Part shown: positions 44,213 through 54,126 of the stretch, in pieces
Layout of the letters: each line of letters starts with the position of its first letter
Position numbering within the stretch: position 1 is the stretch's first letter
From: CALLPQ01 sp964392325
Lineage (GTDB): Bacteria; Pseudomonadota; Alphaproteobacteria; Caulobacterales; Parvularculaceae
Direction of reading: 5' to 3'
DNA length: 64,000 bases
NCBI GenBank assembly: GCA_964392325.1
Contig: CAYMPJ010000001.1
Location: 186,001-250,000, forward strand
Program-made: the position numbers and the translations under genes
Notes under the pieces: model-generated
What the model was told of the DNA's origin: nothing
Database searches by the model: none
Seen by the model: only the letters and a program-made list of their open reading frames with translations

Positions 44213-44360
44213 TTTATTACTCTATCTACGCCTTACTCGGAAATTCCTACGCAAGATGGCTATAATGGCCCCTTTTTTGCAAATCTTCAAACCCATGAAG
44301 ATCATACTTGGTAAAATCGCACACAGAGTAGCTGGGGTGAAACCTGGAAGGAACGAGAAA

Positions 44361-44897
44361 ATGACCATTAAGGGGCGTTACATGTCACAAAGTAAACCAG
44401 CTCGTCGAGCAACGACATCTATGCTGTCTTCCATTTTAGGGGCATCCTTTTTGGGGGCATGTCTTTTTTCTGCACCTCTAACAAGCATTGCGCAAGAGAC
44501 GCCAGAACAATACCAGCTCAATGTCCATATATGGCAAGATAATGCCCTTCTGAGCGCACCCAAAATGATCGCTTATGAGAATGAGACTTCCGAGCTGATT
44601 GTAAGTGATCCTGACACACTCAAGCTAGCGCTTCGCTTGCACTCCGGGCCAGCCGAGCAGGAAACCATTAAAATCAACAGTCAGGTGTTTCTTCCACGCA
44701 CATCAAACACAAATGAAGTGCCCGCAGATGACCCATTGTGGGAAGAAATCGCGACCCCTAAGGTGATCGCCACCCCAGGGGCGCGTTCCAGTATGGAAAT
44801 TGATGTTAAAAATCGCGGCCTGAAGCATATAGATGGTCGCCCTGTTGAAACACTAAAGGTGAGTGTTCAGGTTAACACAGCCGCGAAAAAACGCTAA
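44361..44897 (+). CDS. Exported protein of unknown function
   Basis: 178 aa from ATG 44361 (AAGGA 8 bp before); a second ATG at 44382 with AAGGGG is equally possible. Residues about 15-45 form a signal peptide ending SIAQE. The mature ~130 residues are beta-rich (QYQLNVHIWQDNALLSAPKMI, then IKINSQVFLP, MEIDVKNRGL, ETLKVSVQVN), suggesting a small secreted beta-sandwich. LNVHIWQDNALLSAPKMI...ELIVSDPDTLKL recalls secreted proteins of the type that respond to bound ligand or partner, but I recognise no family. No cysteine in the mature part. Confidence 0.65.
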   Translation: MTIKGRYMSQSKPARRATTSMLSSILGASFLGACLFSAPLTSIAQETPEQYQLNVHIWQDNALLSAPKMIAYENETSELIVSDPDTLKLALRLHSGPAEQETIKINSQVFLPRTSNTNEVPADDPLWEEIATPKVIATPGARSSMEIDVKNRGLKHIDGRPVETLKVSVQVNTAAKKR

Positions 44898-45073
44898 GCT
44901 GTCGGGTATCCGTATTTTGGCCACCAATTCGGGGTCACTTACGAACCTATATCCGTGTTAACCCAAACCCAGTCGCTAGTTATCCGCCAGATCTTATCCA
45001 CCGGCTCTTATATAGTGTGAGATGTTGTCCTTAGGGTATTTTCGCATCCGGCTGGGGTTTCAATGAGAATTTT

Positions 45074-46246
45074 ATGCCTATTCCATTTCGCAATAGCGTA
45101 ACGAACTTCATGACGGCAGGAGCGATATTTTGCACCTGCATATTTCTACTCGCCTCATGCTCCCATGCTGAAGACGAAAAGGATGGGCACATTGCACCTA
45201 GTGAAATCAATGCGGGAGATCATGGATCTACCAAAGCAGCCACCGGGGAAGCCCTTAAACCGAAAAACCTCAAAGGGGATATCAAACCCATCAAAACCAC
45301 AGGTCTCTCGGACCGGTATTTATTTGCAACATCCCAACAGGCCATTGATATTCTGATTAGCGAAGACGATTATACCGCGCAATTACAACCCATTGAGATC
45401 GGCATAAAAAACCGCAATAGCGAAAATCTGACATTTCGAAGCTTACAGGAAAATTATTCTGGCGGTGTTCTACCGTGGAGTGATAATGAAAAAACCGCTC
45501 TCGTTCACGCCATAAACAGTATACAGACAAACTTAACTCCCTATGAACGACACTTGCCGCAAACAATCCTGATGGCAAAAACTTCCCAGGCAATAGAAGG
45601 GGGATTGCCCCATACACGCGCAAATTTGATCCTTTTTTCACAAGACGCGATAGATCAATATTTTCTAACCGCGCTAGAAGACAAGAAAAAGGCGCTGGAT
45701 GGTCTCGCCAATTTATTTCTTCATGAATTACATCACATCCTTTCACGCCATAACGATAAACAACAGGATGCGTATTTTTCTTTGATTGGCTTTAAGCCAT
45801 GCAATTTTATCGAGCCCGAAACCTTACGCGCACAGAGATTAACCAATCCAGATGCGCCTGTTTACAAACATTTTGTTCCCATACGCCCCATTAAAAATAC
45901 GAACGCAAACGGCGTTATCCCCTTTTTAAGGGTGACCGGACCCTATGATAATCTAGAAAAGGGAAGTCTGGGAGATTATTTTGATTTTTCTCTTCTGGCC
46001 ATTGAGGAGAGCGAGGGGACATGCAGACTAGCAAAAAACGAAAACAAGCCTGACGGTCAACCCGTTTTTTTAAGCGGCGGCGCTGTGCCTGATTTTTTTA
46101 AAGCTATAGGCTCTAACACACAATATATCATTCACCCTGAAGAAATTTTGGCGGAAAATTTTATTTTTGCCGTGCGCGGGCGCAAAGACCTGCCTAACCC
46201 TGATATTCCTGAAAAAATTTCAACCTTCTGGAATAGCCTAGATTAA
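45074..46246 (+). CDS. Lipoprotein with zincin-like HELHH motif, family not recognised
   Basis: 390 aa. N-terminal lipoprotein signal with lipobox LASC (about residue 29), followed by a charged linker rich in Lys, Glu and Gly. The middle has NLFLHELHHILSRHND, a HExxH zinc motif with His217, Glu218 and His221. A short-chain third ligand is not obvious; a Glu lies ~27 residues on in CNFIEPETLRAQRLTNPDAP, as in gluzincin-like spacing. The pattern resembles the HELHHILSRHN segment of small secreted zincins that act at the bacterial cell surface. Peptidase activity is inference. Confidence 0.65.
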   Translation: MPIPFRNSVTNFMTAGAIFCTCIFLLASCSHAEDEKDGHIAPSEINAGDHGSTKAATGEALKPKNLKGDIKPIKTTGLSDRYLFATSQQAIDILISEDDYTAQLQPIEIGIKNRNSENLTFRSLQENYSGGVLPWSDNEKTALVHAINSIQTNLTPYERHLPQTILMAKTSQAIEGGLPHTRANLILFSQDAIDQYFLTALEDKKKALDGLANLFLHELHHILSRHNDKQQDAYFSLIGFKPCNFIEPETLRAQRLTNPDAPVYKHFVPIRPIKNTNANGVIPFLRVTGPYDNLEKGSLGDYFDFSLLAIEESEGTCRLAKNENKPDGQPVFLSGGAVPDFFKAIGSNTQYIIHPEEILAENFIFAVRGRKDLPNPDIPEKISTFWNSLD

Positions 46247-46449
46247 ATTTTTCTACGCCCCCCCAATTATTTTGCCCGTGCTCTACGCGCTTTTACCACG
46301 CTAGCGGGGGCCACTAGATTTTTTATCTAACTGAGGAACAGGCTTGCTAGAGCGCTGTGTGTGGGAGAGAATAAAGAAAAACGGATCATTACTTTCCTTG
46401 TCTGACCAAGACCCTATTACATACTTTATACGGAGTAAAAACGATAAAT

Positions 46450-47607
46450 ATGTCCCCCTTGAATATCGCCACCCCCGCCTGGAAAACCGATGAACTCTTC
46501 CTATTCGAAGAAGAAGTAGGAAAATTTTTCACCAGAGAACTCGCACCCCATGTTGAGAAATGGCGCGAGCAGGGAATCGTTGATCGCTGGGTATGGGAGC
46601 GCGCTGGGGAGGCGGGTATTTTGTGTGCTTCTATGCCAGAGGAATATGGCGGTGCTGGAGGTAATTTTGCCTATGAACAAATCATCATAGAACAACAAGC
46701 CAAATGCGGCATTGAGGGATTTGGCATTTCCTTACACAATGGAATAATTGCGCCTTATTTTTTAAATTACGGGAGTGAGGAACAAAAACAAAAATGGTTA
46801 CCCGGCATGGCCTCCGGCGCTTATGTAGGCGCTATAGCGATGACAGAACCTGGCACTGGTTCAGACCTTCAAGCTGTCCGCGCTACCGCTGTGCGCGATG
46901 GAGATGAATTCGTAATCAATGGCCAAAAAACGTTTATCACCAATGGCCAAACCGCAAACCTCATCATCATTGTTGCGAAAACAGACCCGAGCGAAGGAGC
47001 GACAGGTATATCTTTGATCGTGGTCGATACCGATAAAGCAGAGGGCTTTACCCGCGGGAGAAATTTAAAAAAATTAGGCCATAAAGCGCAAGATACCTCA
47101 GAATTATTCTTTGACGATGTACGCGTTCCCGCGGCCAATTTACTTGGTCCCAAAGAAGGTATGGGCTTTATTCAACTCATGGAACAACTCCCCCAGGAAC
47201 GCCATATCATCGGTGTACAGGGGATTGCAGCCATTGAGGCCGCTCTTGCCCTAACCCTTGATTACACAAAAGAGCGCAAAGCATTTGGACGACCGATTTT
47301 TAACTTTCAAAATACACAATTCACCCTCGCTGAAGTGAAAGCCAAAGCGACTATGGCGCGAGTTTTTGTTGATTATTGTACGGCGCAATTATTAGAGGGT
47401 AAGCTTGATCCAATCACCGGCTCCATGTCGAAGCTTTTACTATCGGAGCTCGAAAACGAAGTCATGGATGAATGCCTGCAACTCTTTGGTGGGTACGGTT
47501 ATATGGATGAATATCCGATAAGCCGTATGTATGCTGATGCACGGGTTCAGCGCATCTATGGCGGCACCAATGAAATTATGAAATTACTGATTGCACGTTC
47601 AATGTAA
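46450..47607 (+). CDS. Acyl-CoA dehydrogenase, long-chain type
   Basis: 385 aa FAD flavoenzyme making trans-2-enoyl-CoA in beta-oxidation, passing electrons to ETF. FAD/substrate loop MTEPGTGSDLQ at 131-141; the C-terminal motif is IYGGTNEIMKLLIARSM. The position holding the catalytic Glu of short/medium-chain enzymes (YEGT) is Gly here, as in LCAD- and IVD-type enzymes, whose base sits earlier; Glu250 in EQLPQERHIIG is the matching residue. That suggests a long-chain or branched substrate. A bidirectional terminator follows. Confidence 0.92.
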   Translation: MSPLNIATPAWKTDELFLFEEEVGKFFTRELAPHVEKWREQGIVDRWVWERAGEAGILCASMPEEYGGAGGNFAYEQIIIEQQAKCGIEGFGISLHNGIIAPYFLNYGSEEQKQKWLPGMASGAYVGAIAMTEPGTGSDLQAVRATAVRDGDEFVINGQKTFITNGQTANLIIIVAKTDPSEGATGISLIVVDTDKAEGFTRGRNLKKLGHKAQDTSELFFDDVRVPAANLLGPKEGMGFIQLMEQLPQERHIIGVQGIAAIEAALALTLDYTKERKAFGRPIFNFQNTQFTLAEVKAKATMARVFVDYCTAQLLEGKLDPITGSMSKLLLSELENEVMDECLQLFGGYGYMDEYPISRMYADARVQRIYGGTNEIMKLLIARSM

Positions 47608-47630
47608 TCGCATCTTGGTGGCGCACAAAA

Positions 47631-47657
47631 AAAGGCCGCTCTCATGGAGCGGCCTTT
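47631..47657. terminator. Bidirectional rho-independent terminator
   Basis: Perfect 11-bp stem AAAGGCCGCTC (47631-47641) / GAGCGGCCTTT (47647-47657), 5-nt loop, T-run on the plus strand and A-run on the left. It serves the acyl-CoA dehydrogenase (plus) and the MscS-like gene (minus). Confidence 0.9.
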
Positions 47658-47681
47658 TCTTTGTTTCATTGAATTATTGAT

Positions 47682-48857
47682 TTATTTCAATTTATCTAAT
47701 TGCTTTGCGGCCCAATCTTTACCGCCAAGACCAAAGGCAATACCGCCGGCCAATGCCATACCGATCAGAATAATCTGGGCTGCATTGAGGATAAAGTCGC
47801 CAGATGGGTCGAGCCCCATGCGGGAAATACCAAGGATCACTGATAGAATAATTATGATAGAGCGCACCAGTTTGGCTGCAAAATCGCCAGCGCCGCCGCT
47901 TGTCGCAGCCATTGCCTTGGCAACAATCCCGGAGATGAGGACACCCGCAAAGATTATGATTGATCCAAACATGATCTGTGAACCCATTGAGAGCACAACA
48001 TTTAGCGCTTCTGAAAGTGGTTCAAAGCCTAATGTTTTCATTCCCTGAATGAGTCCAAGCAACAAGATAATTAGACCCGCCAATTTCGCGACTATGCCAG
48101 ATGCAGAAACACCAGCATCCGCACCTTGCAATAGACCCAAACCTTTGACCGTGCCGTCAAGGCCGGTGTTTGGCAGGGTTTTACCAAGAATATCCGAGAC
48201 AAAACGGGCAATGACCGCAAACAATCCAATGATAACCATTGAGACAGCAATATTTGGAATTGAGTCCATCACCTTATTGAGCATATTCACAGCCGGGGTC
48301 GTAATCGCATCAATATCGAGAACCTGAAGCGCTGCAATACCGCCCGGGATAATAATTAAGGCAAAAAGAATGGTACCGAGCGTACTTGAGATGCCAATCG
48401 GATTAGCTGTCATGCCAAAGCGTTGCGGCATTGTATCGACCTGAGCTGCGTTCAATGTCGCCGTCGCCGCTTGTTTTGCGACCCGTGCTACAATCGAGAA
48501 CACAAAGAAAGTAATGATCGCTCCAATAATTTGCGGCAGAAAGGCAAATATCTGGTCGAGGGTTGCCCGAATTGAATTTGAGACATTCGTCATGCCCAAT
48601 TGCTCAAGTGCCGAGACAAGACCAATTAAGATGATGACCCAAAATCCTGCGGAGCCGATACTTGCACCAACAGTCTGCCCATTAGGAGCACTGGCATTCG
48701 CATCGTTAAAAAACGGTATTTTATTAATTGCCGCCGCGCAGATCATTCTCACAATATGCGCAACAATAAATGCAATAACTAAAGTGATGACTGCGGCTAG
48801 AATTTTGGGGCCGTACGCTTCAACTGATTGAGTAATATTTTGTATAATATTTTCCAT
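47682..48857 (-). CDS. MscS-like mechanosensitive channel, CmpX-type with repeated TM helices
   Basis: 391 aa from ATG 48857, preceded by AAGGGAT; a longer start at 48908 lacks a ribosome site. Many hydrophobic segments include the repeated conserved TM-helix pattern (ALEQLGMTNVSNSI...IIGAIITFF and GMKTLGFEPLSEALNVVL). These modules occur in CmpX-like small-conductance channels of Pseudomonas and cyanobacteria. No C-terminal beta domain of classical MscS is visible; the protein ends in AFGLGGKDWAAKQLDKL, the usual end of these N-terminal modules. Likely osmotic/envelope-tension role. Confidence 0.82.
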   Translation of the reverse strand: MENIIQNITQSVEAYGPKILAAVITLVIAFIVAHIVRMICAAAINKIPFFNDANASAPNGQTVGASIGSAGFWVIILIGLVSALEQLGMTNVSNSIRATLDQIFAFLPQIIGAIITFFVFSIVARVAKQAATATLNAAQVDTMPQRFGMTANPIGISSTLGTILFALIIIPGGIAALQVLDIDAITTPAVNMLNKVMDSIPNIAVSMVIIGLFAVIARFVSDILGKTLPNTGLDGTVKGLGLLQGADAGVSASGIVAKLAGLIILLLGLIQGMKTLGFEPLSEALNVVLSMGSQIMFGSIIIFAGVLISGIVAKAMAATSGGAGDFAAKLVRSIIIILSVILGISRMGLDPSGDFILNAAQIILIGMALAGGIAFGLGGKDWAAKQLDKLK

Positions 48858-49083
48858 ATCTTTATCCCTTAAACCTCTCGGTAATGAACTTCTGAATACA
48901 ACTGACATGATTTGGTTGTAAAAGTAAAACTATTCTCAACTACAAGCATGTTCTTGTGATCCTTAACCGAAAAAAATCGGGTTGGCGAATCATGCTCGTG
49001 ATATTATATCGTTGTGTAAAAGAGAGGCTAACCCTTCGAATGGTACTATTTGAAAACTTCTAGATTTTTAGAAGCTATCGTGA

Positions 49084-50307
49084 TCACTTATGACGTTGGC
49101 TGAGGAAAAATGTCAGCATCGCCGCCCCGATTAAACTTGCACTGAAGATAAAAGCACTGCCGGGAAAATAGACACCATTGTCATCACTATAGAGGGCAAA
49201 AATCTGGGTCATCAAAATGGGGCCGATGATCGAGCTAACACTAAAGATACTTGAATTGGCACCCTGTAATTCACCTTGCGCATTCTCAGGCGTACTTTTT
49301 GTCATCAAGGCCTGCAAAGCGGGCTGCGCAAATACGCCGAGCGAACCCATAAAGATCATCAAATAGATAGCAAGCCCACTGCGCGAGAACCCCAAAGCAA
49401 TAAATGTTATAATACCAACCGTCTGGCTCAAATAAACCGCACGCACTTCGCCAAGACGCTTCACAACGACCCCCGTAAGGCCGCCCTGCATCACGGCTAG
49501 CATAACACCATAAAAGGCCACAGAATTAGCAATCTCCCGCGGTGACCAGCCGACAACCTCAATCGTAAAAAACGACCAGATCACAATATAAGACTGGTTG
49601 GCAAGATAGATAAAAAACATCGTCGCCAATATTGGCAAGACCAAAGTTTTGCCATCACTCGTGCGCGAAATCGCCCACAGACTCCCCAGCGGGTTAGCTC
49701 TAGCGAGGCTAAAGCGTCGCCGGTTTTCCAATGCTAAGGTCTCTGGTAAGGCAAAATATCCGTACACACATGTCGCCAGAGAAATCAGCCCCGCCGCCAG
49801 AAAAGGCAGGCGCGCACTATATTCAGCCAGATACCCCCCTAAAATTGGCCCCGCCAATAAACCGATGCCGCTCGCCGCCCCCATAATTCCAAAAGAGCGC
49901 GCCCGATTTTCAGCACTTGTACAATCGACCAGCGCAGCATTTGCGGCAGTATATGTAGCCCCCAAAATTCCCGACACAAACCGTGCGATAAACAAGAAGA
50001 TCAAACTAGGTGCTAAAGCCATAATAAAATAATCAATTGCAAACCCCAGCAAGGCCAACAACAAAATAGGTCTGCGCCCAAACTGATCACTCAATCCACC
50101 TAGCAAGGGCCCTGCAAAAAACTGCATAGCTGCATATGTAAAAACCAGATAACCACTAATTTGTGCCGCATTCGCATTAGGAAGAGCCGTTAATTCGCTG
50201 AGCAAGGAAGGCATGACGGGAATAACAAGCCCCACCCCCATTGCATCAAGAAATACAACAAGCGCCAGAAACACAAGAGTGGAACCGCGCGGTTTTGGCG
50301 GCGTCAT
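49084..50307 (-). CDS. MFS transporter, TCR/Tet (tetracycline-type) subfamily
   Basis: 407 aa with 12 membrane helices. Motif A GGLSDQFGRRP at 70-80, helix 1 with FLDAMGVGLVIPVMPSLL, and RFVSGILGATYTAANAALVDCT (motif C-like region) are typical of the TCR1/Tet(A)-like drug:H+ antiporters. AGGAG before the ATG. True tetracycline pumps are one branch; most environmental homologues have unknown substrates and no tetR-like gene is adjacent, so resistance should not be assumed. Confidence 0.88.
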   Translation of the reverse strand: MTPPKPRGSTLVFLALVVFLDAMGVGLVIPVMPSLLSELTALPNANAAQISGYLVFTYAAMQFFAGPLLGGLSDQFGRRPILLLALLGFAIDYFIMALAPSLIFLFIARFVSGILGATYTAANAALVDCTSAENRARSFGIMGAASGIGLLAGPILGGYLAEYSARLPFLAAGLISLATCVYGYFALPETLALENRRRFSLARANPLGSLWAISRTSDGKTLVLPILATMFFIYLANQSYIVIWSFFTIEVVGWSPREIANSVAFYGVMLAVMQGGLTGVVVKRLGEVRAVYLSQTVGIITFIALGFSRSGLAIYLMIFMGSLGVFAQPALQALMTKSTPENAQGELQGANSSIFSVSSIIGPILMTQIFALYSDDNGVYFPGSAFIFSASLIGAAMLTFFLSQRHK

Positions 50308-50534
50308 GGCATTACTCCTAATAGAGGAAAATGATGCGTTCTCACTATCCTAGCGAATGAAAAAAACGCTATCTCAAGCAAGAGCTGTCAGGAATTTATT
50401 ACACAACTAATTATCAGAAAAATAAGCAGCGGCGTATAGTATCCCCACGCAACTACTCAGATCGTTTTTTAGAAAATCCATCAGCTGCGCCTTAACAGCC
50501 ATTCATCAGATTATTTGCGATAGGGCTTTTATGA

Positions 50535-52268
50535 TCACCCATTGGTTTCAAATGTTACCTCAAAGATGCGCGTTGTTCCGCTCACCTCATTGCCGACAAT
50601 CAATAGAGGAACATTTGTTGGACTATTTGCAGCCGAAACAAAAACAATACCTTCAGGGCCCAGATCGCCAACAGCGCTGTTCGTGGAGCCATCAGTATTT
50701 TGCGCAGGGACATCAAAGTTCCGGACATTTACATAAGACTGGAACACCGGAGCAGAAGGATTAGTGATATCATAAATCATAATCCCGCCAACGCGTTCTA
50801 ACGCGATAAAGGCAAATACCTGGTTCTGTATCTGCCCTAAAACAACGCCTTCTGGTTCGGGACCGGAATTGTCAGAACGACTATCAAAAGAATTATTTTG
50901 ATCATTATCGCTATTAAAATCCAAGGGGAGCTGGGCTGCTATTATGTCCTCAAAATCGGAACCCGAGTCATAAACCAATTCCCCAACACTTGTGAAAATA
51001 GAAAATGATCGCGAACCAAAACTGAATAATTGATCAAAGTCACCATCGCCATCAATATCCCCATCAACGTTGGATACTTGCAAGCGGCCAAGGTTTGAAC
51101 CCAATTGTAACTCCGCCGCATTCGGGAAGGCAGTTGGATCAAGGGTCAAATCTTCCACGCGCGATACGTCAGAGAAGGTATTAAATTCACGCGAGTCGCC
51201 TTCATTGGCGGTAACAAGAAAAGTAACACCCGCTACAGTAAAAGTTGCAATCGCGTCTGGCATCAAGAAACCTGATACAGGCTGATTGCCGATATTAATG
51301 CCGCCATCAATATCACTAACATCCAGCTCATTGCCTGCAAGGTTATGATCTACGCTACCCAGAGAAATAAGGTTTGTAATAGCAGGTGTTAGAATATCAA
51401 TCACCGCAATGGCATTATTTTCCTGTAAAGTGACAAAGGCCGTTAAGCCATTAGCACTAAAAGTAATAAACTCTGGTTCAAAACCTTGGGCGGGTGTCGC
51501 GCCCGGGGTTGTGACTCTGGCATTTTCCAACATTTGCTGTAATGCCTCTTGAGTATCGGTCAGCTCTTCACCCTCAGCTAGGTCAGGTGGGTTGAAATCA
51601 GTAAATTCGACAGATAAAACGTCGGGGCTCACAAAACTATTCGAGACATTGATAATCGTCACGCTGCCATTCGGATCTACGTTCAGATCATCACTGGGCT
51701 CGCCTTCGTTTGCAACCAGAACAAAATTACCGCCATTGGGAGAAAAGGCGACCATATCGGGTTGCGCGCCAACTGTGATCGTATTGATAAGATCAAATGT
51801 ATCGGCATTGTAAAAAGCAAGCGTGCCGGGATCTTGCGGGACAAAAGCTTCAATGACAACCGCGACAACATTGTTTGCTACAGCAACTGAATTAACAGCC
51901 CCGCCCATCCCGCTTGCATCAATGGACGTCACCAGTGCCGGATTAACAGGGTTTGAAATGTCGAGTACATCAACTCTTGTTGCAGCAGAATTTACAACGA
52001 AAACCTGATCATTTGTTGCATCGAAAGCAACAATCTCAGCTGCACCGCTATCAAAAATACCCGTCTCGAAAACACCAATCGGATTGAGACTTACATTCGA
52101 GGCTACGATCACCACCGGCGCTTCTTCATTTTCGTCGACAACTGGCGGAGGCGACAAATTTATGCCGTCTTCACACGCCGTGAGTGCCAACAGGCTTAGC
52201 ACTAAAAATGCTTTGATAAAATTTGCACCCAAATTTGCTTTTGGCGTTCGACACATTGTTTTACTCAT
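50535..52268 (-). CDS. Choice-of-anchor I family lipoprotein
   Basis: 577 aa from ATG 52268, with GGAG 5' of it. Lipobox LTAC (about residue 33) followed by an acidic, Pro-rich linker. The rest is a beta-propeller-like repeat series: VFVVNSAATRVDVLDIS, AFSPNGGNFVLVANEGEP, FLVTANEGDSREFN, DGDIDGDGDFDQLFSFG, then EPEGVVLGQIQNQVFAFIALER and the C-terminal LGPEGIVFVSAANSPTNVPLLIVGNEVSGTT hallmark of the choice-of-anchor I domain. DxDxDG motifs look like calcium sites. Related proteins are surface or secreted phosphatase-like/esterase-like; activity here is unknown. Confidence 0.88.
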   Translation of the reverse strand: MSKTMCRTPKANLGANFIKAFLVLSLLALTACEDGINLSPPPVVDENEEAPVVIVASNVSLNPIGVFETGIFDSGAAEIVAFDATNDQVFVVNSAATRVDVLDISNPVNPALVTSIDASGMGGAVNSVAVANNVVAVVIEAFVPQDPGTLAFYNADTFDLINTITVGAQPDMVAFSPNGGNFVLVANEGEPSDDLNVDPNGSVTIINVSNSFVSPDVLSVEFTDFNPPDLAEGEELTDTQEALQQMLENARVTTPGATPAQGFEPEFITFSANGLTAFVTLQENNAIAVIDILTPAITNLISLGSVDHNLAGNELDVSDIDGGINIGNQPVSGFLMPDAIATFTVAGVTFLVTANEGDSREFNTFSDVSRVEDLTLDPTAFPNAAELQLGSNLGRLQVSNVDGDIDGDGDFDQLFSFGSRSFSIFTSVGELVYDSGSDFEDIIAAQLPLDFNSDNDQNNSFDSRSDNSGPEPEGVVLGQIQNQVFAFIALERVGGIMIYDITNPSAPVFQSYVNVRNFDVPAQNTDGSTNSAVGDLGPEGIVFVSAANSPTNVPLLIVGNEVSGTTRIFEVTFETNG

Positions 52269-52533
52269 CGCCTGGAGTCTCCTACTCGGTTCCCAAGGAA
52301 AATGACGCACTACAAACATAGTTTCAATCAAAATCTGAAATTATTACCCCCAAGAAGCGTAAAACAACCGGCCCTATTGGTGTTTATGACAAAACCAGCC
52401 CATTACGGCGGCAATAATTGATAGATTCCACGATATCTCAGTACCGCTCAAGAAAGTTGCTATTTTGTTCGCCTCTTCATAAAATACGCGTCATAGCATA
52501 TCCCGAAGCGATTCGAGTGAAGGAACCGGCCCC

Positions 52534-54126
52534 ATGTTTCAAGACCCCATACACAATAGCGACGATGAGATGCATGAATATCTGGCTAGCAATGACGCTC
52601 AAGAGGCCATGCGTCTTGAATTACTGGTTGAAGATAGAGACCTCGTTGAAATTCTGGACGCAAAAAAACCTGGCCGGGAGCGCACCAGCTATGGATTGGC
52701 AGCATTAAGGATCGGACTGCTTGCGCTGGAAAATGCCAATAACCGCATTGATGCCGAAAAAATTCGTAGTGAAGGCGACCGACTGCTTGAAACAATGAAC
52801 GCAGCCCTTGGCGCACACCGCGCGGACGTAACAAAAGAAATCGCAAAATCACTTGCTGATTATTTCGACCCCACCTCTGGTCGCCTCTCACAACGGGTGG
52901 AGCAATTGATCAAAAAAGATGGCGATCTGGAAAAAACCATCCGCTCACAGATTGAAGGGGAAGGGTCAGCAATGGCCAATACCCTGAAAACCCATTTGGG
53001 CCATGACAGCCCCCTTTTGAGCCTGCTTGATCCGCAATCCAAAAATGGACTTGCCTCGAACCTTACCCGCAATCTCGATGAAATTGCCCGGGATCAACGC
53101 GATAACATTTTGAAGGAATTTTCACTGGACAATCAAGACGGTGCCCTGTCGCGCACTTTGCGCGAACTAAAACAGCGCCACGGCGAAGCGGGCGAGGCGA
53201 TTGAGAAACAAATAAACACCTTCACTGCAGAACTCTCCCTCGATAATGATGATAGCGCTTTATCTAAACTGGTAGCCCGCGTTGACCGGACACAACGCAC
53301 TTTAAGTGATGAATTTTCTCTTGATAAGGATGATTCAGCCCTCGCTCGTATGCGCAAGGAAATTTTTGATCAGATCAACGCCCTTATTGACATGCAAAAA
53401 GACTTTCAAGGAGAAGTAAAAAAGCAACTGGGCGAAATGGTTGTGCGCAAAGCCGAAAGCTTAAAATCCACCACCCATGGGATTGATTTTGAAAGCGCAC
53501 TTTTCACCGAAATTCAAAACCGCAGCCAACCGCGCGGAGACATTGCTGAAAAAACGGGTAACAATGCCGGCAGGATAAAAAATTGTAAGGTTGGCGATAT
53601 TGTTGTTGAGCTGGGTCCGGATCACCATTGTGCGGGTACAAAAATCGTAATCGAGGCAAAACAGAACAAATCAATCAAGCTCAATGAAGCGCGCAATGAA
53701 ATCGAGCTCGCACGGCGCAATCGCGATGCGCAGGTGGGCGTTTTTGTATATTCAGCCCGCAGTGCACCAGAGGGATTATCAAAATTTAACCGTCTTGGTA
53801 ATGATATCTTTGTTGTTTGGGATCAAGAGGATCCTTCTACAGATCTCGTGCTGGATGCAACACTATCCCTTGCCAGCGCAATGATTATGCAAGGCGTTAG
53901 TGAGTCCGCTGAATTTTCTGGCGATTTTGAAACCATTGATCGCGCCCTCTTATCGATCCAAAAGCAAATTGAAGGTCTTGATGAATTTGACAAAACGTCA
54001 GACACAATCACACTATCAGCAAATAAAATTCGCGAGAGAACGCGCAAGATGCGAAACCATCTCACTCGGGAACTCAAAAATCTCAATGAAACAATTGCTG
54101 GCGTAAAAAACAGTCTTGAGGGATGA
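52534..54126 (+). CDS. Coiled-coil protein with SLDxxxxAL repeats and PD-(D/E)XK-like nuclease domain
   Basis: 530 aa. AAGGAACC before ATG 52534 is a good ribosome site. Residues 50-310 are strongly helical and charged (coiled coil) and contain three copies of a 13-residue unit: FSLDNQDGALSRT (196-208), LSLDNDDSALSKL (235-247), FSLDKDDSALARM (261-273), plus weaker versions near 110 and 164. Residues 316-430 look like a restriction-endonuclease fold: GIDFESALFTEI (Glu320), GDIVVEL (Asp355) and KIVIEAKQ (Glu374, Lys376). A second helical region ends the protein (462-530). The layout resembles RmuC-like proteins. I know no assigned function. Confidence 0.8.
   Translation: MFQDPIHNSDDEMHEYLASNDAQEAMRLELLVEDRDLVEILDAKKPGRERTSYGLAALRIGLLALENANNRIDAEKIRSEGDRLLETMNAALGAHRADVTKEIAKSLADYFDPTSGRLSQRVEQLIKKDGDLEKTIRSQIEGEGSAMANTLKTHLGHDSPLLSLLDPQSKNGLASNLTRNLDEIARDQRDNILKEFSLDNQDGALSRTLRELKQRHGEAGEAIEKQINTFTAELSLDNDDSALSKLVARVDRTQRTLSDEFSLDKDDSALARMRKEIFDQINALIDMQKDFQGEVKKQLGEMVVRKAESLKSTTHGIDFESALFTEIQNRSQPRGDIAEKTGNNAGRIKNCKVGDIVVELGPDHHCAGTKIVIEAKQNKSIKLNEARNEIELARRNRDAQVGVFVYSARSAPEGLSKFNRLGNDIFVVWDQEDPSTDLVLDATLSLASAMIMQGVSESAEFSGDFETIDRALLSIQKQIEGLDEFDKTSDTITLSANKIRERTRKMRNHLTRELKNLNETIAGVKNSLEG

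Noticed and set aside
44166..44360. N-terminal extension of the 44361 gene
   Set aside because: It overlaps the divergent M13 peptidase gene; the signal peptide and ribosome sites fit starts at 44361 or 44382.
49084..50307. Tetracycline resistance gene call
   Set aside because: Only the TCR/Tet subfamily is supported; no tetR partner and no evidence for tetracycline as substrate.
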